From: Streptomyces tricolor
GTDB lineage: Bacteria; Actinomycetota; Actinomycetes; Streptomycetales; Streptomycetaceae
Assembly (NCBI RefSeq): GCF_002155905.1
Contig: NZ_MUMF01000375.1
Location: forward strand, 1-33,188
Length of the DNA: 33,188 nt
Direction: 5' to 3'
In this document: positions 20,008 to 27,344 of the stretch, piece by piece
Layout: the number at the start of each line of letters is the position of its first letter
Position numbering within the stretch: position 1 is the stretch's first letter
Position numbers and translations under genes: made by a program
The notes under the pieces: generated by a model
Told to the model about the DNA's origin: nothing
The model's database searches: none
What the model saw: the letters and a program-made list of their open reading frames with translations, nothing else

Positions 20008-20946
20008 TCAGGACAGTGCCGTCAGGCCCGGAGCGAAGGTGATCAGCAGCGGCAGCAACGGCACCAGTGCGGCCACCGTCGTCGTCAGCGCCCGGTGCCG
20101 GCGCAGCAGCCGTGGCGGCGGCTCCAGCAGGCGGTCGACCCGCTCGCCGAGGAGGCGGCGGCTGGAGTCGCAGGACAGGACGCCCCGGTGCTGGTTCAGC
20201 TCGATCAGGGCGAGGGCCGTGGTGAGGTGCCCGCAGCGCCGGGAGGCCGTGTCGTCGGCGGCCAGCTCGACCAGGCGGTGCGTCTGGTCGCAGAAGTGGG
20301 CGAAGAGCGGCACCCGCGGGAAACCCGTGGCGAGGGCCGTGGACAGGTGCAGCAGCCAGTCGTGGTGGGCGCGGGCGTGCCCGCGCTCGTGGGTGAGGAC
20401 GGCGTCCAGCTGGAGGTCGGTGAGGCGGTGCAGCGCCCCCGTGGTGACGACCAGCTGCGGCGGATGTCCCGGCATCCACCAGGCGTCCGGGTACTCGTCC
20501 TCCAGCACCAGCATCGGCCCGCGCGCCGCGGGCAGCCCGGCCGGCAGCTCGGGGGCGCGCTCGCGCAGCTGCGCCCGGGCCTGGCCCCGGCTGCGGCGGG
20601 CCTCGACGAGTTCGCGTGCCAGCATCGCCGTCGTCCAGGCCGCCCCGCAGGCCAGCAGCACGGTGAGCACCGCGGCCCACACCGGCGCGGTGGACAGGTC
20701 GTACGCGGCGGTGACGGCGGGCGGCGCCGGGGCGAACACGTGGTCGCGGACGGTGTGGAAGACCGCCGCCGCGCCGAGGACCAGGGCGGTCAGGCAGCAC
20801 AGCAGCACGGTGGCGACCAGGCACTGCCACGCCCACAGCGCGACCACGGGTTCCCGCTCGGGCCAGGCGGCCCGGGTCAGCGCGCGCGGCGCCGGTACGG
20901 CGGCCGTCAGGGCGACGACGCTCAGCAGGAGCAGGCAGACGGTCAT
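20008..20946 (-). CDS. M56 family (BlaR1/MecR1-type) membrane zinc metallopeptidase
   Basis: Predicted integral-membrane zinc protease. It has 312 residues. Transmembrane segments lie at about 3-19, 36-62, 88-110 and 287-306. The zinc motif HERGH is at 186-190 with Glu227 (VELAADD) as the likely third ligand. It resembles the protease part of BlaR1/MecR1 antibiotic sensors but has no penicillin-binding sensor domain. In actinobacteria such genes usually sit beside a BlaI/MecI-type repressor gene; none is adjacent here. The ATG at 20946 is chosen because CCGGAG lies 7 nt upstream; the frame continues open further upstream without membrane or domain features. Substrate unknown. Confidence 0.88.
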   Translation of the reverse strand: MTVCLLLLSVVALTAAVPAPRALTRAAWPEREPVVALWAWQCLVATVLLCCLTALVLGAAAVFHTVRDHVFAPAPPAVTAAYDLSTAPVWAAVLTVLLACGAAWTTAMLARELVEARRSRGQARAQLRERAPELPAGLPAARGPMLVLEDEYPDAWWMPGHPPQLVVTTGALHRLTDLQLDAVLTHERGHARAHHDWLLHLSTALATGFPRVPLFAHFCDQTHRLVELAADDTASRRCGHLTTALALIELNQHRGVLSCDSSRRLLGERVDRLLEPPPRLLRRHRALTTTVAALVPLLPLLITFAPGLTALS

Positions 20947-21232
20947 GCCGGGGCTCCGGTTCCTGGTCGGAGAGGTGTGCGGGGTCGGTGGTGCCGGGCA
21001 CGCGTCACACGACGGCGGCTCGCGCGTGTGCGTGTCCCCGTCAGTATGACGAAGACGGGCGGCGAGAGTCAGGTGTCGGCGACGATCCGGCGCGACCGCG
21101 GCACGCGCGTGGGGCGGTGCGCACAACACCACCCGCGCGTGCCCGCGCCGCAGCCGGAGGCCCGGCCGGCACCGACCGGCCCTCGGCACCGGCCGGCCGG
21201 GCCGGCGCGCACCGGCGCCACCGGTCGCGGGG

Positions 21233-22450
21233 TCAGCCCGTCACGATCCGCCCGCTGACCTCGCCCAGCCCGATCCGGCGTCCGTCCGCGCCGGGAGCCC
21301 AGGCCGACAGGGTCACCACGTCCCCGTCCTCCAGGAACGTCCGCTTGCCGTCGGGGAGGTCGAGGGGGTCGCGGCCGTTCCAGGTCAGTTCCAGCAGGGA
21401 GCCGCGCTGGTGCTCGGCCGGCCCGCTGACCGTGCCCGAGCCGTACAGGTCCCCGGTGCGCAGCGAGGCGCCGTTCACCGTCATGTGGGCGAGCTGCTGG
21501 GCGGCGGTCCAGTACATGGTGGAGAACGGAGGCTCGGAGACCACATGGCCGTTGATCGCGACGGAGATACGGAGGTCGTAACCGCCGGGCTCGCTGCCGG
21601 GCGCCGAGTCGTCCAGGTAGGGCAGCAGCGGGTGCGTGCGCTCCGGGGGCGCCACGCGCGCGTGCTCCAGCGCCTCCAACGGGGTGATCCAGGCCGACAC
21701 CGAGGTGGCGAAGGACTTGCCGAGGAACGGGCCGAGGGGGACGTACTCCCAGGCCTGGATGTCCCGCGCGGACCAGTCGTTCAGCAGGCACAGCCCGAAC
21801 ACGTGCTCCCGGAAGTCGCCGAGCGCGACCGGGCTGCCCATCCGCGAGGGCACGCCCACGACGAAGCCGACCTCGGCCTCGATGTCCAGCCGGACCGACG
21901 GGCCGAAGACGGGCGCGGGGTCGCCCGGACCCTTGCGCTGCCCGGACGGCCGTACGACGTCCGTGCCGGAGACGACGACCGTGCCGGAGCGGCCGTGGTA
22001 ACCGATCGGCAGGTGCTTCCAGTTGGGAGTGAGGGAGTCCTCGGCGTCCGGGCGGAAGATCTGGCCGACGTTCCGGGCGTGGTTCTCCGAGGCGTAGAAG
22101 TCGACGTAGTCGGCGACCTCGAAGGGCAGATGCAGGGTGACCTCGGACAGGGGGTGGAACAGCGGCTCGACGGTCGCGCGGTGCGCCGGGTCGGTGATCC
22201 AGGAGGTGACGGCGCGCCGTACGTCCGACCAGGTGGCGCGGCCGGCGGCGAGCAGCGGGTTGAGGGTGGGACGGGCGAGCAGCGCCTGGTGGGGCGAGCC
22301 GAGCGCCGCGGCCGTGGCGCCCGCGTCGAGGACGTGGTTCCCGAGCCGGACGCCGATCCTCCGCTCCGTGCTGCCGGCGGGCGAGAACACGCCGTAGGGG
22401 AGGTTGTGCGGGCCGAAGGGGTCGCCCTCGGGGACGTCGAAGGGGGGCAT
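21233..22450 (-). CDS. fahA: Fumarylacetoacetase
   Basis: Last step of tyrosine and homogentisate breakdown: hydrolysis of 4-fumarylacetoacetate to fumarate and acetoacetate. It has 405 residues, close to the eukaryotic-type enzyme. Metal and catalytic residues align with the family: Asp117 and His124 in DFYASENHARNVG, Glu191 and Glu193 in DIEAEVGF, and Asp225 in LLNDWSARDIQAWEY. The N-terminal PFGPHNLPYGVFS is typical. The ATG at 22450 is preceded by GTGAGG; in-frame ATGs at 22471 and 22513 lack any ribosome binding site. No homogentisate dioxygenase gene is adjacent. It is divergent from the ATP-grasp gene. Confidence 0.93.
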   Translation of the reverse strand: MPPFDVPEGDPFGPHNLPYGVFSPAGSTERRIGVRLGNHVLDAGATAAALGSPHQALLARPTLNPLLAAGRATWSDVRRAVTSWITDPAHRATVEPLFHPLSEVTLHLPFEVADYVDFYASENHARNVGQIFRPDAEDSLTPNWKHLPIGYHGRSGTVVVSGTDVVRPSGQRKGPGDPAPVFGPSVRLDIEAEVGFVVGVPSRMGSPVALGDFREHVFGLCLLNDWSARDIQAWEYVPLGPFLGKSFATSVSAWITPLEALEHARVAPPERTHPLLPYLDDSAPGSEPGGYDLRISVAINGHVVSEPPFSTMYWTAAQQLAHMTVNGASLRTGDLYGSGTVSGPAEHQRGSLLELTWNGRDPLDLPDGKRTFLEDGDVVTLSAWAPGADGRRIGLGEVSGRIVTG

Positions 22451-22497
22451 GGGGTGCTGCCTCACTCTCATCGGGCCATGCACGGCGATGCGTTCCA

Positions 22498-22512
22498 TGT
22501 GGTCGGGCCACA
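22498..22512. promoter_or_regulatory. Small inverted repeat upstream of fumarylacetoacetase
   Basis: TGTGG-TCGGG-CCACA is a 5+5 inverted repeat some 48 bp before the chosen fahA start, in the divergent promoter region. It could be an operator, but so short a repeat may be chance. Confidence 0.25.
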
Positions 22513-22609
22513 CGTTACGGCCGACTCGCGTGTCTTGGGCAGTGCCTCACCCGGTACTCGAAAGGTTGCTCGCACAGTGTCTAAAGAGTTCGCAATGTCC
22601 TGATAAGCC

Positions 22610-22639
22610 TTGTGGGAGGAGGGAATTCCGGCTTAGCGT
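22610..22639 (+). promoter_or_regulatory. Candidate promoter of the ATP-grasp/oxidoreductase unit
   Basis: TTGTGG (22610-22615), an 18-bp spacer, then TAGCGT (22634-22639). The -10 is close to the Streptomyces housekeeping pattern TAGPuPuT. Transcription would start near 22646, about 50 nt before the chosen start codon. Confidence 0.5.
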
Positions 22640-22695
22640 CATTTGGGACTCGGACGGGGTGGGTCCGTTCCATTGGGGGACACGTGGGGGGACCC

Positions 22696-24030
22696 GTGGC
22701 CGCAAACACCGTCAGCGTGCCCGTGCCGGTCGACCGTGACGTGCCGGGACTGATCGTCAAGTTCGGTGACTACCCGCTGCACCACGGCGGCGTCGGCGCC
22801 ATCCGCAGCCTGGGCCGCCTGGGCGTGCCCATGTACGCCATCGCCGAGGACCCGTACACACCGGCGGCCTCCTCGCGCTACCTGAAGAAGGCGTTCGTGT
22901 GGCCGACGACCGGCACGGAGGACCCGGGCCGGCTGGTCGAGGGCCTGCTGCGCATCGGCCGCCGGATCGGCCGCCCGGCCGTCCTGCTCCCGACGGACGA
23001 GGAGGCCGCCGTCCTGATCGCCGAGCGCCAGGACGACCTGGCCGGATCCTTCCTCTTCCCGCGCGTGGATCCCGCGCTGCCCCGCCGCCTGGCCAGCAAG
23101 CAGGGACTGCACGAACTGTGCGCGGAGCACGGCGTCGCGGGTCCCGCGGCGGCGTTCCCGCGCTCGTACGAGGACATCGTCGCCTTCGCCGACACGGCCC
23201 GCTTCCCGGTGGTGGCCAAGAACCGCGAGGCGTTCGTCCGGCGCCTCCGCCCCGCCGTGACCGGCACCACACGGATCGGCACGCGCGCGGGACTGCTCGG
23301 CCTGGCCCGGGACTGGGGCGAGGAGCCCGGGGTGATCCTCCAGGAGTACCTGCCGCGGGAGGAGGCCGAGGACTGGATCGTGCACGCCTGCTTCGACCAG
23401 GACTCCCGCCCGCTCGCGCTGTTCACCGGCGTCAAGGTCCGCGCCTGGCCGCCGCACGCCGGCATGACGGCGCACGCGTACGTCGTCGACAACCGGGAAC
23501 TCGCCGGCCTCGCCGCTCGTTTCATCGAGCGGATCGGCTTCAGCGGCGTCGCCGACCTCGACCTGCGCTTCGACCGGCGCGACGGACAGTACAAGCTCCT
23601 CGACTTCAACCCGCGCATGGGCGCCCAGTTCCGGCTCTTCGAGAACGCGTCGGGCGTGGACGTCGTCCGCGCGCTGCACCTGCACCTGACCGGCCGCCCC
23701 GTGCCGGAGGGGGAACAGCGCGCCGGCCACCGCTTCGTCGTGGAGAACATCGACCTGCCCGCCCTGCTCGCCTACCGGCGCAGCGGCTACACGACACCGC
23801 ACGCGCCGGCGAGGGCGAGCGGGACGGAGCTGGCCTGGTTCGCGGGCGACGACCCGCTGCCGTTCCTGACGATGCTCGCCCGCTCCGTGCGCCCGGGCGC
23901 GAAGCACCTCCGCCGGCTGTGGCGGACCGGCCGCCGCGGCGCCGCCACCGCCACCACCGCCACCGAGCGGCCGACGACACCCCCGCAGCAGACCACCGCC
24001 ACGAAGCAGGCAACGACCACCACGACGTAG
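22696..24030 (+). CDS. ATP-grasp domain carboligase of unknown substrate
   Basis: Predicted ATP-grasp enzyme, of the type that activates a carboxylate as acyl-phosphate and joins it to an amine or thiol. It has 444 residues. An N-terminal Rossmann-like preATP-grasp domain (about 18-120, start LIVKFGDYPLHHGG) is followed by the ATP-binding domain: Lys175 in PVVAKN, the hinge ILQEYLPREEAEDW (214-227), and the metal/ATP-binding strand YKLLDFNPRMGAQFRLF (299-315). The last 30 residues are Thr/Ala/Gln-rich low complexity, ending inside a 21-bp tandem repeat. GTG at 22696 follows GGGGGGACCC; GTG at 22684 is an alternative. It resembles predicted carboligases of the COG3919 type. Sixty-eight bases separate it from the next gene, a flavoprotein, so the two probably work together. 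Substrate not recognised. Confidence 0.85.
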   Translation: MAANTVSVPVPVDRDVPGLIVKFGDYPLHHGGVGAIRSLGRLGVPMYAIAEDPYTPAASSRYLKKAFVWPTTGTEDPGRLVEGLLRIGRRIGRPAVLLPTDEEAAVLIAERQDDLAGSFLFPRVDPALPRRLASKQGLHELCAEHGVAGPAAAFPRSYEDIVAFADTARFPVVAKNREAFVRRLRPAVTGTTRIGTRAGLLGLARDWGEEPGVILQEYLPREEAEDWIVHACFDQDSRPLALFTGVKVRAWPPHAGMTAHAYVVDNRELAGLAARFIERIGFSGVADLDLRFDRRDGQYKLLDFNPRMGAQFRLFENASGVDVVRALHLHLTGRPVPEGEQRAGHRFVVENIDLPALLAYRRSGYTTPHAPARASGTELAWFAGDDPLPFLTMLARSVRPGAKHLRRLWRTGRRGAATATTATERPTTPPQQTTATKQATTTTT

Positions 24031-24071
24031 GCAACGACCACCACGGCGTAGGCAACGACCACGACAGCGTG
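24009..24071 (+). repeat. Three tandem 21-bp repeats spanning the ATP-grasp stop codon
   Basis: Units at 24009-24029, 24030-24050 and 24051-24071, the first two identical but for one base, each opening GGCAACGACCAC. The ATP-grasp stop TAG (24028-24030) straddles units 1 and 2. In the frame of the downstream oxidoreductase the units read GNDHHDV, GNDHHGV and GNDHDSV without a stop. Confidence 0.95.
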
Positions 24072-24098
24072 GCGCACCGTGTCCTGGGGAGGGACTTC

Positions 24099-25301
24099 GT
24101 GATCCGACCGGTTGCAGTCATCGGGGCCGGGCCGTTCGGCCTGTCCACCGCCGCCCATCTGCGGGCGCGCGGCATCCCCGTCCGCGTCTTCGGCGACCCC
24201 ATGGTGAGCTGGCGTGAGCACATGCCCGAGGGCATGCTCCTGAAGTCGACGCCCGCCGCCTCGAACCTCGACTGCCCCCAGCCCGGCCACACCCTCGCCG
24301 ACTACTGCGACGCGGCCGGGACCCGCCGCCTGGTGACCGACGAGGACATCATCCCGGTGGAGACCTTCATCGCCTACGGGGAGTGGTTCCAGCGCGAGCT
24401 GGTCCCCGATCTGGAGCGGGTGCGGGTCGTCTCCGTCGACCGCGGCACCCGCGACGGGTTCGACCTCAAACTGGACTCCGGGGAGCTGTGCACCGCGCGC
24501 GCGGTCGTCGTGGCCACCGGCCTGTCCGGGCTCGCCCACCTGCCGGCCGGGCTGGCCGCGGCGGCGGCCGACGGGCCCGCCCCGACCGGCCCGGTCTCGC
24601 ACAGCGCCCAGCACCACGACCTCGGCCGGTTCGCCGGCAAGGAGCTGATCGTCGTCGGCGCCGGCCAGTCCGCGCTGGAGACGGCGGCGCTCGCGGCGGA
24701 GGCGGGCGCACACGTGCGCGTGGTCGCGCGCGGACACGGCCGAGTCGCCTTCGGCGCCCCGCCCTGGAAGCAGCCGAGGTTCCGTCCCGCGTCCCCGTTC
24801 GGCCGCGCCTGGTCGCTGTGGGCGCTCAGCCGTCACCCGCAGCCGTACCGGTTCCTGCCCGAGGCCGTCCGCCACCACCTGGTCCGCCGGGTCCTCGGCC
24901 CGCTCGGCGCCTGGTGGCTGCGCGAGCGCTTCGAGAGCGCGGTGCGGGTGCGGGAGGTGGCGCGGGTGATGGGCGCCGAGGCGCGGGACGGCAGCCCGGT
25001 GCTCACCGTCCGCACCCACGACGGCGGTATCGAGCACCTCACCGCCGACCACGTCATCGCCGCCACCGGCTACCGGGTGGACATCGCGGCGATGGACTTC
25101 CTCGGCCACGAGCTGCGCACCCGGCTCGCGGTGAGCCGCGGCGCCCCCAGGCTCGGCCCCGGCTACGTCTCCTCCGTGCCCGGCCTGTACTTCACCGGCC
25201 TGCCGGCAGCGGCGTCGTACGGCCCCGTGATGCGCTTCGTCTGCGGTACGGAGTTCGCCTCCCCGCGCCTGGCGAAACACCTTGCCGCAGACCACGGTTG
25301 A
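24099..25301 (+). CDS. FAD-dependent NAD(P)-binding oxidoreductase (flavin monooxygenase-like)
   Basis: Predicted two-dinucleotide-binding flavoprotein, likely a monooxygenase or related oxidase. It has 400 residues. The FAD fingerprint GAGPFG is at 9-14 (VAVIGAGPFGLSTAAHL). A second Rossmann motif GAGQSALE at 187-194 would bind NAD(P)H. The ATG motifs of this fold are at VVATG (137-141) and AATGY (321-325). STPAASNLDCP near 50-60 resembles the substrate/FAD loop of N-hydroxylases and class B monooxygenases, but the full FxGxxxHxxxY signature is not evident; HSAQHHDLGRFAGKE occupies that place. GTG at 24099 is chosen because GGGGAGGGA lies just upstream. The frame is open far upstream through the ATP-grasp gene. 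No partner reductase is needed if it binds NADPH itself. Substrate unknown. Confidence 0.87.
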   Translation: MIRPVAVIGAGPFGLSTAAHLRARGIPVRVFGDPMVSWREHMPEGMLLKSTPAASNLDCPQPGHTLADYCDAAGTRRLVTDEDIIPVETFIAYGEWFQRELVPDLERVRVVSVDRGTRDGFDLKLDSGELCTARAVVVATGLSGLAHLPAGLAAAAADGPAPTGPVSHSAQHHDLGRFAGKELIVVGAGQSALETAALAAEAGAHVRVVARGHGRVAFGAPPWKQPRFRPASPFGRAWSLWALSRHPQPYRFLPEAVRHHLVRRVLGPLGAWWLRERFESAVRVREVARVMGAEARDGSPVLTVRTHDGGIEHLTADHVIAATGYRVDIAAMDFLGHELRTRLAVSRGAPRLGPGYVSSVPGLYFTGLPAAASYGPVMRFVCGTEFASPRLAKHLAADHG

Positions 25302-25411
25302 GGCTGGTCTCCGGATTGCTACGGCCATCTGGGCGACACATGGCGGGACTTGAGGCCAGGCCGTGCGCAAATGCCGGGAACGGCAGGTGAGTCGGCGGGG
25401 CGCGGGGTCCG

Positions 25412-25417
25412 TATTCT
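25412..25417 (+). promoter_or_regulatory. Candidate -10 for a leaderless HAD phosphatase mRNA
   Basis: TATTCT ends 6 bp before the ATG at 25424, so transcription would start at or next to the A of the start codon. No Shine-Dalgarno sequence precedes that ATG, consistent with a leaderless message. A weak -35 (TGAGTC at 25388-25393) lies 18 bp upstream. Confidence 0.45.
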
Positions 25418-25423
25418 CTGATC

Positions 25424-26236
25424 ATGGCACCCACCCCGGCATATGCACTCATCGCCACTGACCTGGACGGAACGCTGCTGCGCGGCGACGACACCGTCTC
25501 CGACCGGTCGCTCGCCGCGCTCGCGCGGGTGGCGCGGGCCGGCGCCCGGCACCTGGTGGTGACGGGCCGCCCGGCCCCGCGGGTACGGCCGTTGCTGGCG
25601 GACCTCGGCTGCACGGGGCTCGCGGTGTGCGGGCAGGGAGCGCAGGTCTACGACGCCGGGACCGGCCGTCTGCTGTGGTCGGTCCGGCTGGACCGGGAGC
25701 TGGCCGAGACCGCGCTCGGCAAGATCGAGGCGGAGGTGGGGCAGGTCTATGCGGCGGTCGACCAGGACGGCGTGGACGGGCTCACCCTCATCGAGCCCGG
25801 CTACCGGATGCCCCACCCGACACTGCCCGCGGTGCGCGTCGACCGGCGGGACGACCTGTGGGGCGCGCCCCTCAGCAAGGTGCTGCTGCGGCACGCCACC
25901 CTGTCCGACGACGAGTTGGCGGCCGTGGCCCGCTCGGTGGTGGGCTCGCTGGCGACGGTCACCATGTCGGGGCCGGGCACCGTGGAACTGCAACCGAGCG
26001 GGGTGACGAAGGCGACCGGGCTGGCGCTGGCCGCCGAGCGGCTGGGGATCGGTGCCGACCGGGCCCTCGCCTTCGGCGACATGCCCAACGACGTCCCGAT
26101 GTTCGCCTGGGCCGGGCGTGGTGTCGCCATGGCCGACGCGCACCCCGAACTGAAGGCCGTGGCCGACGAGATCACCTTGTCGAACGAGGACGACGGCGTC
26201 GCCGTCGTCCTCGAAAGACTGTTTCCGACCGACTGA
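25424..26236 (+). CDS. Cof-type HAD-IIB family hydrolase
   Basis: Cytosolic Mg-dependent phosphatase of the haloacid dehalogenase superfamily, subclass IIB (Cof). It has 270 residues, the normal length. Motif I is DLDGTL with nucleophile Asp13 and acid/base Asp15; motif II is Thr47 in VTGRP; motif III is Lys196; motif IV is GDMPND with Asp219 and Asp223. The cap domain lies between motifs II and III. Such enzymes act on sugar phosphates, nucleotides or cofactor phosphates, and the substrate cannot be told here. The ATG at 25424 has no ribosome binding site and may be leaderless. A hairpin overlapping its stop codon probably terminates it before the convergent transglycosylase gene. Confidence 0.92.
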   Translation: MAPTPAYALIATDLDGTLLRGDDTVSDRSLAALARVARAGARHLVVTGRPAPRVRPLLADLGCTGLAVCGQGAQVYDAGTGRLLWSVRLDRELAETALGKIEAEVGQVYAAVDQDGVDGLTLIEPGYRMPHPTLPAVRVDRRDDLWGAPLSKVLLRHATLSDDELAAVARSVVGSLATVTMSGPGTVELQPSGVTKATGLALAAERLGIGADRALAFGDMPNDVPMFAWAGRGVAMADAHPELKAVADEITLSNEDDGVAVVLERLFPTD

Positions 26237-26252
26237 CCGGCATGTCAGTCGG
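26229..26252 (+). terminator. Hairpin overlapping the HAD hydrolase stop codon
   Basis: CCGACTGAC (26229-26237) pairs perfectly with GTCAGTCGG (26244-26252) around CGGCAT, with the TGA stop inside the left arm. It lies between convergent genes and could end transcripts from both sides. Confidence 0.6.
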
Positions 26253-26284
26253 CACGTCAGCCGGCCGGTCGGCCGGGCAGTCGC

Positions 26285-26773
26285 TCAGTACGCGCCGAAC
26301 ACGTTGTCGATCGACCCGTAGCGCGCGGCGGCGTAGTTGCAGGCGGCGGTGATGTTCGCGACCGGGTCGTAGATGTCGAACGACGTTCCGGGCACGTGGT
26401 ACGCGTTGAACGTCGGGTCGATGACCTGGAGCAGCCCCTTGGACGGGATGCCCTTGGCGGCGTTGGAGTCCCAGAGGTTGATGGCCATCGGGTTGCCCGA
26501 GGACTCCCGCATGATGTTGCGGTGGATGCCGTTGTAGGTGCCCGGGATGCCCTTCTCGGCCATGATCGCGAGCGACTCGCGGATCCAGCCGTCCAGGTTG
26601 TTCGGGTATCCGGCGGTGGTGGTGGCGGCCGTCGTGGTGGTCCCGGTGGCCGCGGAGGCGCCGGTCGCGCCGATGAGCGGCAGGGCGAGCACGGCGGCGC
26701 CGGTGCCGACGGCGGCGAGGGCGCGGACGAGGCGGTTCTTCCGGGTGCGGCGGTACGAGGCGGCAGCAGGCAT
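26285..26773 (-). CDS. Secreted transglycosylase SLT-domain protein
   Basis: Predicted exported lysozyme-fold enzyme that cleaves peptidoglycan glycan strands. It has 162 residues. A signal peptide covers about 1-42 (basic RRTRKNR, hydrophobic core, cleavage near ASA-A). After a Thr/Ala linker (43-55) comes the SLT domain, with the catalytic Glu90 in IMRESSGNP and the GLLQV motif at 113-117. Related to the small soluble transglycosylases near Rpf-type proteins in actinobacteria. The ATG at 26773 has GAGAGGAA 7 nt upstream. The gene is preceded by a ydaO-type riboswitch, so its expression probably responds to c-di-AMP. Confidence 0.92.
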   Translation of the reverse strand: MPAAASYRRTRKNRLVRALAAVGTGAAVLALPLIGATGASAATGTTTTAATTTAGYPNNLDGWIRESLAIMAEKGIPGTYNGIHRNIMRESSGNPMAINLWDSNAAKGIPSKGLLQVIDPTFNAYHVPGTSFDIYDPVANITAACNYAAARYGSIDNVFGAY

Positions 26774-26784
26774 GGGGACGTTCC

Positions 26785-26950
26785 TCTCCGACGCCTGCGA
26801 GGTGAGCTGTCGGGTTCGGGCGGGGAGGTGCCCGGCCGTGCCCCGAGGAGGCACGGCTTCACCCCTAGCCGTCCCGGTGCGGCGTGTGCCGTCCGGACCG
26901 GCGGCTTACCTGGGTCCCCCGCTCCTGCCGTACGAATGAGTTCGTCGATG
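26785..26950 (-). promoter_or_regulatory. ydaO-type cyclic di-AMP riboswitch
   Basis: Read on the minus strand, the leader carries the conserved blocks of the ydaO/yuaA RNA in order: GGGGGACCCA (26920-26911), GGCTAGGGGTGAAGCC (26870-26855), GCCCGAACCCGACAGCTCACC (26821-26801 region) and TCGCAGGCG just before the ribosome binding site. In Gram-positive bacteria this class binds c-di-AMP and usually turns expression off; in Streptomyces it precedes cell-wall hydrolase genes. Ends are approximate. It fits the transglycosylase gene directly downstream. Confidence 0.88.
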
Positions 26951-26996
26951 GGTTATGCGGGCGGCGGCAGGATTCGGCGTCCGCCCGACGGCCCGG

Positions 26997-27026
26997 AACG
27001 TATGCGAGAGCACATGTCGGGAACAA
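26997..27026 (-). promoter_or_regulatory. Candidate promoter of the riboswitch-transglycosylase transcript
   Basis: On the minus strand, TTGTTC (27026-27021), an 18-bp spacer and TACGTT (27002-26997). Transcription would start near 26990, about 40 nt before the first conserved riboswitch block, a sensible distance for the full aptamer. Confidence 0.5.
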
Positions 27027-27327
27027 GTACCGGATTCATACAACGTGCGATTTGACCTTGATCGACGTCGTATGAGGTGCTTGATCCTTTGCGGATGCCA
27101 ATCCTCAACTCGCCGACGTGGCAAGGGGCCGCAGGCGTTCCGGGGGGTGCGGTGGGTATGCGGGGTGCGTGACCCAATTCACGAAATAGCAAAACACTTC
27201 AAATCGGGCATGAGGGATGAGAGGGATTCCCGCCTAAGGTGGCGGAGAAGAGGGAGTGGAGAGGTTGCGACACGGTGTCTGTATTGCTGTTAAGTCAATA
27301 AATGTCCGTTCTTACTGTGTGATCAAA

Positions 27328-27344
27328 ACCATGCCGGGCATGGT
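27328..27344. promoter_or_regulatory. Perfect 8+8 palindrome upstream of the polyprenyl synthase
   Basis: ACCATGCC-G-GGCATGGT is a perfect inverted repeat with a one-base centre, about 140 bp before the GTG at 27481 and next to a candidate -10 (TACTGT). It has the size and symmetry of a dimeric repressor operator. The regulator is unknown. Confidence 0.45.

Noticed and set aside
20988..22603. Plus-strand open frames over the M56 upstream region and fumarylacetoacetase
   Set aside because: They are shadows of the minus-strand FAH gene, whose catalytic residues are intact; the frames have no recognisable motif.
24009..24071. Tandem repeats as a CRISPR array
   Set aside because: Units are directly abutting without spacers and only 21 bp long.
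23606..24292. Frameshift fusing the ATP-grasp and oxidoreductase genes
   Set aside because: Each gene has its own start with a good ribosome binding site and a complete domain; no sequence error is needed to explain the arrangement.
26955..27293. 112-codon plus-strand frame in the gap before the polyprenyl synthase
   Set aside because: No ribosome binding site, Arg/Cys-rich composition, non-coding base usage, and overlap with the likely minus-strand promoter of the riboswitch.
1034..27310. Shared words GTCAATAAA and AATGTCCGTT near 1034-1057 (minus) and 27294-27310 (plus)
   Set aside because: Order and spacing differ between the two places, and 9-10 base matches between two gaps of about 600 bp are expected at near chance level.
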